Source: CBDFNC01 sp965249895
GTDB taxonomy: Bacteria > Pseudomonadota > Gammaproteobacteria > Enterobacterales > CBDFNC01
NCBI GenBank assembly: GCA_965249895.1
Contig: CBDFNC010000005.1
Location: 2,480,001-2,544,000, forward strand
DNA: 64,000 bases
Direction of reading: 5' to 3'
Shown piece by piece: positions 7,228 to 16,928 of the stretch (its first letter is position 1; each line of letters opens with the position of its first letter). A program made the position numbers and the translations under genes. The notes below the pieces were generated by a model. That model made no database searches. It had not been told where the DNA came from and saw only the letters and a list, made by a program, of their open reading frames with translations.

Positions 7228-10200
7228 TCAAGGCATTTGTTACCAACCCACGCCTGATTACCCTGCTAATAGCTGTATTAATCGTTTCCGGCCTGGCCGC
7301 CCTTCACACTATGCCAAGAACGGAAGATCCCAGGATCACCAACCGCTTCGCCAGCATTATCACCCATTATCCCGGCGCATCGGCCGAGCGGGTTGAAGCC
7401 CTGGTCAGTGAAAAAATCGAAAATAAAATACGTAAACAGGCGGAAATAAAACTATTAACTTCAACTTCCAGGCCCGGTATCTCGGTGATCCAGGTGGAGC
7501 TGAAGGACGAAATCACCGAAGTGGCCGAAGTCTGGTCAAGGATCCGGGATCTGGTGGGGGACGTGCAATCCAATATGCCCCAAAGCGCCTTGCCCTCGAC
7601 CCTTGATGACGACAGGGGTTATGCGTTTACTCAGTTGATCGCCTTAACCTGGAAAGGCCCGGGAGAAGCCGATCTCGCTATCCTGGGGCGATACGGCAAG
7701 GAATTGGAAAGCCGCCTGCGCACCGTACCCGGCACCGACTTTATCGAGCTGAACGGGGAGCCGGAAGAAGAAATATTAGTCGAGGTCGACGCCAATACAG
7801 CCTCGGCATTAAAGCTGACCCCGGCCCAGGTATCCGACTTAATCGCCGGCGCCGATGCCAAAGTATCCGCCGGGCAGCTGAATAACCCCAGCAATCAGAT
7901 GCAACTGGAGCTAACCGGCGAACTGGATTCCGTCGAAAGGATCCGGCAAATCCCTTTAGTCAGCGATCATAGAGGCTTCGTATACCGGCTTGGGGATTTA
8001 GCTAAGGTTAAACGTCAGATCAAGCAACCCCAGGACGAGTTAGCCATTATCAATGGCCAGCCGGGGGTGGTGGTTTCCGTGCGCATGCTGCCGGACCTCA
8101 GGGTCGATAACTGGACTCAGTCCATTACAGATGAAGTGGACAATTTTAAAACCCTGCTGCCCTCCAATATCAACACTCAGGTGATCTTTGACCAGAATCA
8201 CTACACCAAAAACCGCTTAGGAGAGTTGCTGCAAAACGTCGCCATGGGTTTTGCTATTATCGTGGTGGTGCTACTGCTCACCCTGGGCTGGCGCTCTGCG
8301 CTGATAGTCGCTATGTCTCTGCCGCTCACAGTACTGTTTACCCTCACCTGTATGAACTACTTTGGTTTGCCTATTCACCAGATGTCGGTAATCGGCCTGG
8401 TGGTTGCACTGGGTATTATGGTGGATAACGCCATAGTAATGACGGATACCATAGGACAAAAGCGCCATGAGGGTGAGTCCCCTTTTTATGCCGTGCGAGA
8501 CGCCATCGGTCACCTCTGGCTTCCTTTATTAGGCTCCACCGCCACCACCATTCTCGCCTTTACGCCCATAGTCCTGATGCCAGGGCCCGCCGGGGAGTTT
8601 GTTGGTGGTATCGCCCTGAGTGTTATCTTCTCCCTGATTGGCTCCTATTTAATATCCCATACCTTGCTGGCTGGCATCGCCGGGCACTTTATTAAACAAA
8701 AGCTACCAAGCCATGCCTGGTATCACTCAGGGCTGGAATTTGAGTTTCTTTCCAGGTTATTCAACTCTTCCTTAAGGCTTTCGCTCAGCTATCCGAAAAT
8801 CAGCGTACTCCTGGTGTTTCTGGTGCCCTTTAGTGGTTTTTACCTGGCGGATAAGCTAACCGAACAGTTTTTCCCTCCATCGGACAGGGATATGTTCCAT
8901 ATTGAACTGTTTCTCGCTCCCCAGGCCAGCATTCAGGAAACCCAAAGGGTGACCCAGCTGGTAAGTGAAAAACTGAAGCAAAAACAAGATATTGAAGACA
9001 TTCATTGGTTTATTGGCAACAACGCGCCGACTTTTTACTACAACCTGATGATAAGGCAACAAGGGGCGCAAAACTATGCCCAGGCGATGATCAAAACCAC
9101 CAGTTTTCAAACCACCAATGCCTTAGTGGGTGAGTTACAAGGCGAACTCGACGATGCCTTTCCAAATGCCCAAATTTTGGTGCGCAGGTTAGAGCAAGGT
9201 CCGCCCTTTAACGCCCCTATCGAAGTCCGCCTGTACGGACCAAACCTGGATCAGCTAAAACTCCAGGGAGAAGAGATCAGGCGTATCTTGTTCTCTACCC
9301 CGGATGTACTGCACACCCGGGCAACCCTGCTGGCGGGAACGCCGAAGGTCTGGCTGAAGGTGAATGAAGAAGCCAGTCGGGTCAGCGGATTAGGGCTAAC
9401 TGACCTTGCAGGCCAGCTGCAAACGCATTTACAAGGCAAGGTAAATGGCAGTGTATTGGAAAGTACGGAATCAATTCCGGTGCGGATCAGGGTTAACGAT
9501 GAAAGCCGCGCCCAGCTTTCCGATATAGGTTCACTCAATTTAACCACTCCGCAGCAAGGCTTTATTCCGGTTTCGGCCCTGGCCGAAGCCGAACTGAAAC
9601 CCAGCCGCGGCGCCATACCAAGGCGCAATGGTCAGCGAGTTAACGTTATCGAAGGTTATATTCGTACCGGCGTGCTACCTGAAAAGGTGCTTAACGACTT
9701 CAAAGCCAGACTGGAGCAAGATCAGTTTAGGTTACCTACGGGGTATCGATTGGAAATTGGCGGGGAATCGGCAAAACGCGATGATGCCGTAGGTAACCTG
9801 ATGGCTAACCTTGGGGTCATAGTGACCTTACTGATCGCTGTTATCGTATTATCCTTTAATTCCTATCGCCTGAGTGGGCTTATTATCCTCACGGCTGTGC
9901 AGGCGGCGGGGCTCGGCCTGTTAAGTGTTTACTTAGGCGGTTACCCCTTTGGTTTTACCGTGATCATAGGTTTATTAGGCCTGATCGGCCTGGCCATCAA
10001 TGCCGCCATCGTTATCCTGGCTGAGCTCAGATCAAACCCTGACTCTGCCAGCGGTAATATCGATAGCATTATGGCCGGGGTTCTCAGCTGCACCCGGCAT
10101 ATTACCTCCACCACCATAACCACAGTAGGAGGCTTTATGCCTTTGATCCTCGCCGGGGGTGGCTTCTGGCCTCCTTTTGCAGTGGCCATTGCCGGAGGCA

Positions 10201-10301
10201 CTGTACTGACAACCCTGGTCTCTTTCTATTTTGTCCCGGCAGGTTTCCTGTTGCTCACCAGATCGAAAAAGGCACAGCAAGGTCAGTTAGCCCAAGCCTA
10301 A
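7224..10301 (+). CDS. RND family efflux permease
   Basis: At 1025 residues this is full length for an AcrB-type proton-driven exporter. The first helix (LITLLIAVLIVSGLAALHTMPR) is followed by the porter domain, then the helix 2-6 block from about 335, a second porter region and helices 8-12 after about 865. The helix-4 motif reads GIMVDNAIVMTD (D401, N402), where AcrB has two Asp. The helix-10 motif reads GLAINAAIVIL, placing Asn926 at the AcrB Lys940 position. The proton-relay residues are therefore reduced to one Asp, as in a subset of divergent RND pumps. The substrate is unknown. It is coupled to the adaptor by an ATGA overlap. Confidence 0.9.
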   Translation: MIKAFVTNPRLITLLIAVLIVSGLAALHTMPRTEDPRITNRFASIITHYPGASAERVEALVSEKIENKIRKQAEIKLLTSTSRPGISVIQVELKDEITEVAEVWSRIRDLVGDVQSNMPQSALPSTLDDDRGYAFTQLIALTWKGPGEADLAILGRYGKELESRLRTVPGTDFIELNGEPEEEILVEVDANTASALKLTPAQVSDLIAGADAKVSAGQLNNPSNQMQLELTGELDSVERIRQIPLVSDHRGFVYRLGDLAKVKRQIKQPQDELAIINGQPGVVVSVRMLPDLRVDNWTQSITDEVDNFKTLLPSNINTQVIFDQNHYTKNRLGELLQNVAMGFAIIVVVLLLTLGWRSALIVAMSLPLTVLFTLTCMNYFGLPIHQMSVIGLVVALGIMVDNAIVMTDTIGQKRHEGESPFYAVRDAIGHLWLPLLGSTATTILAFTPIVLMPGPAGEFVGGIALSVIFSLIGSYLISHTLLAGIAGHFIKQKLPSHAWYHSGLEFEFLSRLFNSSLRLSLSYPKISVLLVFLVPFSGFYLADKLTEQFFPPSDRDMFHIELFLAPQASIQETQRVTQLVSEKLKQKQDIEDIHWFIGNNAPTFYYNLMIRQQGAQNYAQAMIKTTSFQTTNALVGELQGELDDAFPNAQILVRRLEQGPPFNAPIEVRLYGPNLDQLKLQGEEIRRILFSTPDVLHTRATLLAGTPKVWLKVNEEASRVSGLGLTDLAGQLQTHLQGKVNGSVLESTESIPVRIRVNDESRAQLSDIGSLNLTTPQQGFIPVSALAEAELKPSRGAIPRRNGQRVNVIEGYIRTGVLPEKVLNDFKARLEQDQFRLPTGYRLEIGGESAKRDDAVGNLMANLGVIVTLLIAVIVLSFNSYRLSGLIILTAVQAAGLGLLSVYLGGYPFGFTVIIGLLGLIGLAINAAIVILAELRSNPDSASGNIDSIMAGVLSCTRHITSTTITTVGGFMPLILAGGGFWPPFAVAIAGGTVLTTLVSFYFVPAGFLLLTRSKKAQQGQLAQA

Positions 10302-10307
10302 TACAGG

Positions 10308-10333
10308 GGAATAGCGGTGCTTACCGCTATTCC
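10308..10333. terminator. Perfect 11-bp hairpin after the RND operon
   Basis: GGAATAGCGGT and ACCGCTATTCC flank a GCTT tetraloop six bases after the permease stop. There is no immediate T-run, so it is either a weak intrinsic terminator or an mRNA 3' stabiliser. Confidence 0.5.
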
Positions 10334-10505
10334 GCCTCCAAGGCTCTTTTCAAAAGAAAATCAGCACCTGGTAAACCTCTCGTTTTACTCCCGCTATAAT
10401 GCCGTCATTAGCTGTAATTTACATATATATCAATAACTACTTTATTTAAGGCTCTCTTCGGCTGTCTCTTTGCTAGCCAACTATTACCACTAAGGAGCCA
10501 AAACA

Positions 10506-11111
10506 ATGAGTAACAAACAGAATAACTACCAGGGGTTAAACGGGGATTATTCGCGTCCGGGCCTGATTTCTGACGGTTTAAAACAACAGCTGATCGGCCA
10601 GGCGCTTGCATTTAACCAACAGAAGGAATCCGCTCTGCCAGCAATAGACGCGGCTTATACGGCAGAGCAAATTGAAGCAGAAAACCGCGAGTGGTGGCCT
10701 ACCCACTGCGAAGCCTTACGCCAGTCTCGCGGTGATATTCTCACCGACGAATACCGTGACGACCTGGTCTATTTTTGCCAGGATGGGCCATTTTATGGTC
10801 TGGAGCAGCAGAAAGAGCGGGAAAAACACTGGTGGGCGCTAATTGCTCAGCCGGGTGTGACCATGACCTGGCCAATTGTCCTGTTCCACTCCGAATTCGT
10901 GCATTTTGAATGGAACTGCCTGGATGAGCAAACCAACGAGGTCACAGCTAAAGGAACAGTCTGCTGGGTCCGCCGGGGACACAGAGGCGGATGCCACTAC
11001 AAATCTGAACAACTGACCTTTTACCGGGACGTATTTGCGCCACAAAAACTGCTGGAGATACAAACCCAGGCGCAAAAACAATCCCTTGATTTAGCCGAGG
11101 CGGACGCATAA
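10506..11111 (+). CDS. Conserved hypothetical protein, partner of GMC oxidoreductase
   Basis: I do not firmly recognise this 201-residue protein. It is soluble, with no signal peptide, and begins MSNKQNNYQGLNGDYSRPGL. The C-terminal half is rich in aromatic residues and has strand-like blocks: TMTWPIVLFHSEFVHFEWNC and then KGTVCWVRRGHRGGCHYKSE. This is compatible with an NTF2/SnoaL-like cone fold, but that is a guess from pattern only. TAAGGAGCC precedes the ATG. Its stop overlaps the next ATG by one base (TAATG), so it is translated together with the GMC oxidoreductase and may be its accessory subunit. Confidence 0.72.
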   Translation: MSNKQNNYQGLNGDYSRPGLISDGLKQQLIGQALAFNQQKESALPAIDAAYTAEQIEAENREWWPTHCEALRQSRGDILTDEYRDDLVYFCQDGPFYGLEQQKEREKHWWALIAQPGVTMTWPIVLFHSEFVHFEWNCLDEQTNEVTAKGTVCWVRRGHRGGCHYKSEQLTFYRDVFAPQKLLEIQTQAQKQSLDLAEADA

Positions 11112-12625
11112 TGAGTAAAACACATTCCAAGGCCCTGGTAATCGGCTCAGGATTTGGCGGCGCAATCGCCGCTTACCGCTTGGCCGAAGCCGGCATTGAA
11201 ACCCTGGTGCTGGAAAGAGGCCGCCGCTGGACCATTAACCAGCAGCAGGACACCTTCTGTACTTATCGTGAGCCGGACGGCAGGGCCGCCTGGTTATCCT
11301 CGGAGACAGTGCTTTTCGACCCGAAAAAAATCGACGTTTATACAGGCATTCTGGAAAAAACCGTTGCCGATGGTATTACTGTGTGGTCACCCTGCGGAGT
11401 AGGGGGTGGCTCCGTGGTGTACAACACTGTGTTACTCAAACCCACGGAAGAGAATTTTTACAAGGTTTTTCCTAAAGACGTGGACTATCAGGAGCTGGAT
11501 AAGACCTATTACCAGCGTGTGGCCAATATTATCAATCCGGAGCAAATCGCCAAAGATGTATTGGAAAGCGATTATTACCTGTCTACACGGGTATTTATGG
11601 CTCAGGGAGAAGAAGCCGAACTCGATACCCAGCTGTTAAATATAGGCACCAGCTGGGACGTGGTGCGTAAGGAAATAGCAGGCGATAAAAAACCCTCGGC
11701 AATTAATGGTGAAATTTGGTACGGCATAAACAGCGGCGCTAAAAAAAGCCTGGACAGAAACTATCTGCAGATGGCCGAAAATAGTCACCATGTAGAAGTG
11801 AAACCCTTACATCAGGTGGTCAGTATTGCCGAGAACCCGCAAGGCGGGTTTATCGTGTTTGTTCAACGCATCAATGAGCAAGGCGAAACCCAGGAGCAGC
11901 TGGAAATAAGCTGTGATTACTTGTTTATGGGCGCCGGATCCATGGGTACATCTAAACTCCTGGTAAAGGCAAAACATGAAGGTACGCTGCCCAAACTTAA
12001 TGACGAAGTGGGTAAACACTGGGGGAATAATGGCGATACTTTCGCCACCCGGGATGTAGGTCAGCGAACCAACCCTGGCCAGGGCGGCCCCGCATCGGCG
12101 GCAATTTTCGACTATCAGAACCCAATTTGTCCGATGACGATCATTGTGTATCCCGAATGGGATGCCGACGAGCAAACGCTTACAACCCTGGGCATGGGTA
12201 TTCCCGGTGAGCTGGGACAGTTTTACTACCGTCCAGATGACCAAACCGTGCAGCTGAGTTTTCCTGCCGATAACCCGGCAAACCAGGCAGTGCTGGCGGC
12301 AGCCAACCACACATATGACAGGTTAGATCAAGCCAACCACAATAGTAGCCAGTGTCAGAATTATCAGGGGCACTTTGCCTGTGAAGTAAATCAGCACTCG
12401 GATGAAGGCTCCCACGCCAATGCAGGCATCACAGCACACCCCCTGGGAGGTTGTGTGATGGGTAAAGCTTGTGATTATCATGGTAGGGTAAAAGGATATC
12501 AGGGGTTATACGTGACAGATGGCGCTTTTATTCCCGGCTCGGCCGCCGCCTGTAACCCGGCTTTCACCATAGCCGCATTTGCCGAACGTAGCATGGAGCA
12601 AATCATCAAAGATATTCAGGCTTAG
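11111..12625 (+). CDS. GMC oxidoreductase, cholesterol oxidase-like
   Basis: This 504-residue flavoenzyme starts KALVIGSGFGGAIAAYRLAE, the Rossmann FAD-binding GxGxxG motif, followed by VLERGRRW. A CGVGGGSVVYN segment near residue 98, GAGSMGTSKLLVKA near 276 and a C-terminal block ending HPLGGCVMGKACDYHGRV and VTDGAFIPGSAAACNPA are typical of the cholesterol oxidase branch of the GMC family. These enzymes oxidise alcohol groups of sterols or other polycyclic alcohols. The real substrate is unknown. No signal peptide is seen. It is coupled to the preceding small gene and ends at a strong terminator facing the next operon. Confidence 0.88.
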   Translation: MSKTHSKALVIGSGFGGAIAAYRLAEAGIETLVLERGRRWTINQQQDTFCTYREPDGRAAWLSSETVLFDPKKIDVYTGILEKTVADGITVWSPCGVGGGSVVYNTVLLKPTEENFYKVFPKDVDYQELDKTYYQRVANIINPEQIAKDVLESDYYLSTRVFMAQGEEAELDTQLLNIGTSWDVVRKEIAGDKKPSAINGEIWYGINSGAKKSLDRNYLQMAENSHHVEVKPLHQVVSIAENPQGGFIVFVQRINEQGETQEQLEISCDYLFMGAGSMGTSKLLVKAKHEGTLPKLNDEVGKHWGNNGDTFATRDVGQRTNPGQGGPASAAIFDYQNPICPMTIIVYPEWDADEQTLTTLGMGIPGELGQFYYRPDDQTVQLSFPADNPANQAVLAAANHTYDRLDQANHNSSQCQNYQGHFACEVNQHSDEGSHANAGITAHPLGGCVMGKACDYHGRVKGYQGLYVTDGAFIPGSAAACNPAFTIAAFAERSMEQIIKDIQA

Positions 12626-12643
12626 TTAGTTTTATCCGAGACT

Positions 12644-12672
12644 AAAAGGCCACCGTTTCCGGTGGCCTTTTT
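12644..12672 (+). terminator. Intrinsic terminator after GMC oxidoreductase
   Basis: AAAAGGCCACC, loop GTTTCC, then GGTGGCC and five T. The matching A-run on the left arm makes it usable from both sides, which suits the convergent genes here. Confidence 0.92.
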
Positions 12673-12694
12673 AATGCTTTATCAGAATGATTTT

Positions 12695-14821
12695 TTATGA
12701 ATTAACGATGGAGAATTTCTGTAGCTTTCCGGCTAATTCATCTTTTGCACCAAAAAAGCGTAAGGCAAAACTTGTGCCTTGATCCTGCTGCAGCTGTAAT
12801 AGGGCACGCACAGCTGTATCAGAAAGTTCATCCAGGTGCTCCAGCCTCAAATCAAAACCCGCAAGCTGGTGTTTGGCCAATAAACTCTGTAACTCTGAGA
12901 CTAATTGACCCGTTTGCTCGGCACCTAACTCACCAATTAACGCCACCTCAGCATGCTTATCCTGTACTTTAAGAAGCTCGCTGGTGCAGACCCGGCTGCT
13001 CGGGGCAACCTGTACCCGTACCTTAATTTCTTGTTCGCCACGCGGCAACTGCACCGCTAACTGCTCACTGTCGAACTCGAAATAGGCTTTATCATTGATC
13101 CAGACCGCCGCCAGTTTAATACTGCCCTGAGGCAAAATATCCGGGGCGACCCTGAGTATATTGTCCTTAAATCCATCAGCTTGAGGTTTAAAAAATAAGC
13201 TGACAGGCTGTTCGGTGATTAACAAGTTACTGTAGGTCGTAGCCAGGTAACACAATTCAAAAGCATGGTAACCTGCCATGGAATGAGAGCCCTTATCCCT
13301 TTCCGTCCCCAACGCATAGGGTTTACCGTTGGCCAGTACGTTGAAATACACGCCGCCGGAAATCGTATCCAGGAACCAGGCGTTATAAAAGGCAGCGTTT
13401 TCCCGGGCCCGCTTCAGATATTCCTCCTTCTTCTCCAGGCCATACATGATTTGGTACGCCAAGATCACCTGCTCCTGCTGCCACCAGGCTTTCCTGTCAT
13501 GCCAGGTAAAGCGATGCACACTTTCACCGGGCGACAGTTCCCGCTCCCGCACATCGTATAAACCGCTACGCTGAGGATCCAACCCTGCCTCAGCCATATG
13601 AGCACAGATGGTTTGTGCAAAAGCCTGATAACTCTCGTTTGGCTCCAGGCTGTGCACTCGCATCAGGTTCCAGGCAATCTTATAATTGTGCCCCATTACC
13701 GCCCTGTTCTGCTGCCATTTCCATTCCTGATCCTTTGACCAGTCCCGATAAAAGCGCTCGTTAACATAGGGGCTGTTGTCAAAGTCCGGGAAGTGCTGGG
13801 CCACCAGATCCAGCTCATGCTTGAGAAACACAGCGTAACTGGCCTCGTTGGTCGCCAGGTAAGCATTAACCATATAAGCCGGGCAGTGATCTCCAACCGA
13901 GTTCCAGTTCTTTTTAGCCTGATTATCACCTAAGTCTTCAGTCAGCGGGGACAAGGTGACGGGATCCAGGTGTGAGAAATAACCATCCTGCTCGCTCTTG
14001 TCCCGATAGTTGTTCTGAAACAGGTTAATTGTGCCTTCGATACTGGATAAAATCGCCGGATCACCGTTGATACGATACGTTTGGGTAGGGCCTGCCAGGG
14101 CATAAATCTGCTCATAACAGGGCATCGCATCATAGTCGTCGCCAAAGTCGGAGGCAAATACCTTAGCTGTGCTGCCATCGGCTTTAATTTCCATGGCGTG
14201 ATACCAATAACAAATATCCTTTTCCTTGTCGTAGACACTCAGGTTCTCTTGCAGATATTTGGTTCCTTTTTCTGCCGCGCTAAGGAACCTGTCTTCGCCG
14301 GTCATCAGATAAGCGGTAGCGAAACCATAAACCAGACGGGAGATGGTATCAGTTTCCTGCCGCCCGTCAGTTGTCTTGTCGCCGGATAAACTCAGCTCGG
14401 TACGGTAGTTTTGGTAGTCTATTTCCCCCTGGCCAAATTCGCTGCGCAGATAAAAGTCAGCCAGTTGACTGACTTGGTTCACCCACCAGTCCGGCTCTTC
14501 GAAACGGTACTCATCGACCTTATCCCCGAGGAACACCAGTTCTTTTCCTTCAAATTGATGCCCTCCCTGCTGGCCATCGGGATAAAAGACCCCGTAAACA
14601 AACAAAAAACGACCGGGTGTTAACATCTCGGCCAGCTGGCCGGTTCTGTCCTGGTAATCTTCTCCCAGGTTTTGTACTAGCTTGGCAAAGGTGGTGTCGG
14701 TGATCCTGACACTAAAGACTCTGTCATCCGGAGTCTTTAGGTTAACGACACCTAGGGTTTGATCAACATCTTGCACATAACCTGCAATAAGGTCGGAAAA
14801 GGTAAAGTCTATGTTCGACAT
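12695..14821 (-). CDS. AGE-like (alpha/alpha)6-barrel protein with OB-like N-terminus and STAS-like C-terminus
   Basis: This 708-residue cytoplasmic protein appears to have four parts. Residues 1-95 form an OB-like beta domain (IAGYVQDVDQTLGVVNLKTP). Residues about 105-540 look like an N-acylglucosamine-2-epimerase-type helical barrel, with MGHNYKIAWNLMRVH, KAWWQQEQVILAYQIMYG and SHSMAGYHAFELC as candidate active-site helices. A beta linker follows at about 550-605. The final 100 residues (AEVALIGELGAEQTGQLVSE, then LRLEHLDELSDTAVRALLQL) resemble a STAS anti-sigma-antagonist domain. It is last in an operon with a DJ-1/PfpI protein and GlgX, eleven bases after GlgX. A role on glycogen-derived sugars or as a regulator is inference; domain limits are by eye. 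Confidence 0.72.
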   Translation of the reverse strand: MSNIDFTFSDLIAGYVQDVDQTLGVVNLKTPDDRVFSVRITDTTFAKLVQNLGEDYQDRTGQLAEMLTPGRFLFVYGVFYPDGQQGGHQFEGKELVFLGDKVDEYRFEEPDWWVNQVSQLADFYLRSEFGQGEIDYQNYRTELSLSGDKTTDGRQETDTISRLVYGFATAYLMTGEDRFLSAAEKGTKYLQENLSVYDKEKDICYWYHAMEIKADGSTAKVFASDFGDDYDAMPCYEQIYALAGPTQTYRINGDPAILSSIEGTINLFQNNYRDKSEQDGYFSHLDPVTLSPLTEDLGDNQAKKNWNSVGDHCPAYMVNAYLATNEASYAVFLKHELDLVAQHFPDFDNSPYVNERFYRDWSKDQEWKWQQNRAVMGHNYKIAWNLMRVHSLEPNESYQAFAQTICAHMAEAGLDPQRSGLYDVRERELSPGESVHRFTWHDRKAWWQQEQVILAYQIMYGLEKKEEYLKRARENAAFYNAWFLDTISGGVYFNVLANGKPYALGTERDKGSHSMAGYHAFELCYLATTYSNLLITEQPVSLFFKPQADGFKDNILRVAPDILPQGSIKLAAVWINDKAYFEFDSEQLAVQLPRGEQEIKVRVQVAPSSRVCTSELLKVQDKHAEVALIGELGAEQTGQLVSELQSLLAKHQLAGFDLRLEHLDELSDTAVRALLQLQQDQGTSFALRFFGAKDELAGKLQKFSIVNS

Positions 14822-14832
14822 GCTGGTTTCCT

Positions 14833-16917
14833 CTATAGGGAGTTGGAAATAAGGACTACTATGCTACGATCTTGCAAGGTCAGAGATTGCCTATCAACGC
14901 AGGGCTCTTCCCCGGCCGGGAATATATCCAGGCCATCACCGGCGGAGGTATCCAGTACCTTAGCCCAACCCTGCCCCTCAATATGTGGCAACTCGAACTC
15001 CAGTGGCTCCCAGTACATATTCATTAATACATGAATATCCAGCTCACTGCCGAAGCCTGCGATGGTAAATGCCAACGCCCTGTTACCATTATCCTGCCAA
15101 TCGGGAGTGCCCAGACGGCAACCGTGCCAGCTAATTTCAGGCAAACCGCGTTGATTGGTACGACCACCGAAATAAAACCGACGGCGCAAGTTGGTGTGGC
15201 TTCTCCGGAACTTGATCAAATGTTGCCAGAATCTAAGCAGTTCTTTGTTTTGCTCCACCAGCGTCCAGTCAAACCAGCTGACATCATTATCCTGGCAATA
15301 TGCATTGTTGTTTCCCTGCTGGCTACGCCCTACCTCATCTCCGTACAGCATCATGGGGATCCCTTGGGATATCATCAGCAAGGTGGCCATATTACGCATC
15401 TGTTTCAGCCGTAACTGCCGGATTAGCGGATCCTCGCTCGGTCCTTCTATGCCGCAGTTCCAGCTGTTATTATCGTTGGCGCCGTCTTGGTTATTCTCGC
15501 CGTTGGCCACATTGTGTTTGTCGTTGTAGGAAACCAGATCCGCCAGGGTGAAACCATCGTGAGCGGTAATAAAATTGACACTGTTCCTCGGCGTATGCTC
15601 ATTACCGTATACGTCGCTGCTGCCACATATACGCGATGCTATAGTGCTCAGCATACCGCCGTCCCCTTTGACATAGCTGCGTACGTCATCACGGAAGCGG
15701 CCATTCCAGGTAGCCCAGCGGTAACCGGGAAAACTGCCCACCTCATATAAACCCGCCGCATCCCAGGCTTCGGCATTCACCTTGGCTCTGGACAAGAGAT
15801 CATCCATCTCGATGGCCCACAGCACAGGTGGGTATTGAATTCTGTCACCGTTTTCACCACGGGAAAGCACTGAACCCTCATCAAACCGGAAACCGTCGAC
15901 GTGCATTTCTGCTACCCAGAATCGCAGACAATCCAGGATAAACTTACTGCCGATAGGATGGTTGCATTTAAAGGTATTACCGCATCCTGTATAGTCGAAG
16001 AAAAACTGCTCCTGTCCCGGCACCAGGTAATAATAATTGGTGTTGTCCAACCCCTTAAAACCGTAAGTCGGCCCCTGGTGGTTACCTTCATCCGTATGGT
16101 TAAACACCACGTCTAACACCACTTCTATGCCTGCCTTGTGCAAGGCCTTAACCATGTCACGAAATTCATTCAGCTGTTCGGTCACCTGCTCACTGCTGCA
16201 ATATTTGGAATGAGGCGAAAAAAATGCCACTGTGCTGTAACCCCAATAATTGGCCAACGGCTCTCCGTCCACCTCTCGCAATATTTCCTCGGCATCAAAT
16301 TCGAATACCGGTAATAGCTCTATGGCGGTGATCCCCAATGCCTTTAAGTGGGGGATTTTCTCCACTACACCAGCAAAGGTTCCCGCTGCTTTTACCTTGG
16401 CAGACTTGGATTGAGTAAAACCTTTCACATGCATTTCATAGATAATGGTGTCTTCGGGGGCATAACCTAAGGGTTGATCCCCTTGCCAATCGTAGTTATC
16501 CGTCTGCACCAACACACTGCGCATGGAGCTGGTCAGGTTTTCCACCCCCGGCTGACACGCATCCCCCCGCTTCCACAAGCTGGAATCCAACCCCTTGGCA
16601 TAGGGATCAAGCAGCAACTTACTGGGATCGAAACGAAAACCGGTTTCATCATCGCTTGGGCCGTGGACCCGGTAGGCGTAACGAAACCCTTCGCCAATCC
16701 CTTTAAGATAAACGTGCCAAAAACAAAAGGTTCTGTGGGATTGAGCCTGTAGCTCGATAACCTGAACTGGTCGCTCGCTATTATTGCCGTCAAAAATCAG
16801 CAGCTCCACCGAGCTGGCATGCTCGGAAAACAGGGAGAAATTACAACCGCTTTTATCAAAAGTAGGTCCCAGAGGATGAGGCGTGCCCCTGGTTACTTCA
16901 AATGCCTGTTGTTGCAT
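14833..16917 (-). CDS. glgX: Glycogen debranching enzyme, GlgX/isoamylase type (GH13)
   Basis: The 694-residue enzyme hydrolyses alpha-1,6 branches in glycogen. It begins with a CBM48-type domain (GTPHPLGPTFDKSGCNFSLF) and continues with the GH13_11 barrel. Conserved regions are visible: EVVLDVVFNHT (region I), HVDGFRFDEG with the nucleophile Asp (region II), N-A-E-A-W-D with the acid Glu (region III) and NFITAHDGFTLADLV with the transition-state Asp (region IV). NKHN-type and W-C spacing fit GlgX. No glgA, glgB, glgC or glgP is nearby, so this is a stand-alone copy in a stress-like operon rather than the main glg cluster. Confidence 0.92.
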   Translation of the reverse strand: MQQQAFEVTRGTPHPLGPTFDKSGCNFSLFSEHASSVELLIFDGNNSERPVQVIELQAQSHRTFCFWHVYLKGIGEGFRYAYRVHGPSDDETGFRFDPSKLLLDPYAKGLDSSLWKRGDACQPGVENLTSSMRSVLVQTDNYDWQGDQPLGYAPEDTIIYEMHVKGFTQSKSAKVKAAGTFAGVVEKIPHLKALGITAIELLPVFEFDAEEILREVDGEPLANYWGYSTVAFFSPHSKYCSSEQVTEQLNEFRDMVKALHKAGIEVVLDVVFNHTDEGNHQGPTYGFKGLDNTNYYYLVPGQEQFFFDYTGCGNTFKCNHPIGSKFILDCLRFWVAEMHVDGFRFDEGSVLSRGENGDRIQYPPVLWAIEMDDLLSRAKVNAEAWDAAGLYEVGSFPGYRWATWNGRFRDDVRSYVKGDGGMLSTIASRICGSSDVYGNEHTPRNSVNFITAHDGFTLADLVSYNDKHNVANGENNQDGANDNNSWNCGIEGPSEDPLIRQLRLKQMRNMATLLMISQGIPMMLYGDEVGRSQQGNNNAYCQDNDVSWFDWTLVEQNKELLRFWQHLIKFRRSHTNLRRRFYFGGRTNQRGLPEISWHGCRLGTPDWQDNGNRALAFTIAGFGSELDIHVLMNMYWEPLEFELPHIEGQGWAKVLDTSAGDGLDIFPAGEEPCVDRQSLTLQDRSIVVLISNSL

Positions 16918-16928
16918 AAGAAAGTTCC

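Noticed and set aside
16474..16752. Plus-strand open frames inside glgX and the AGE-like gene
   Set aside because: Long antisense frames here follow from the codon bias of the minus-strand genes; no ribosome sites or recognisable products.
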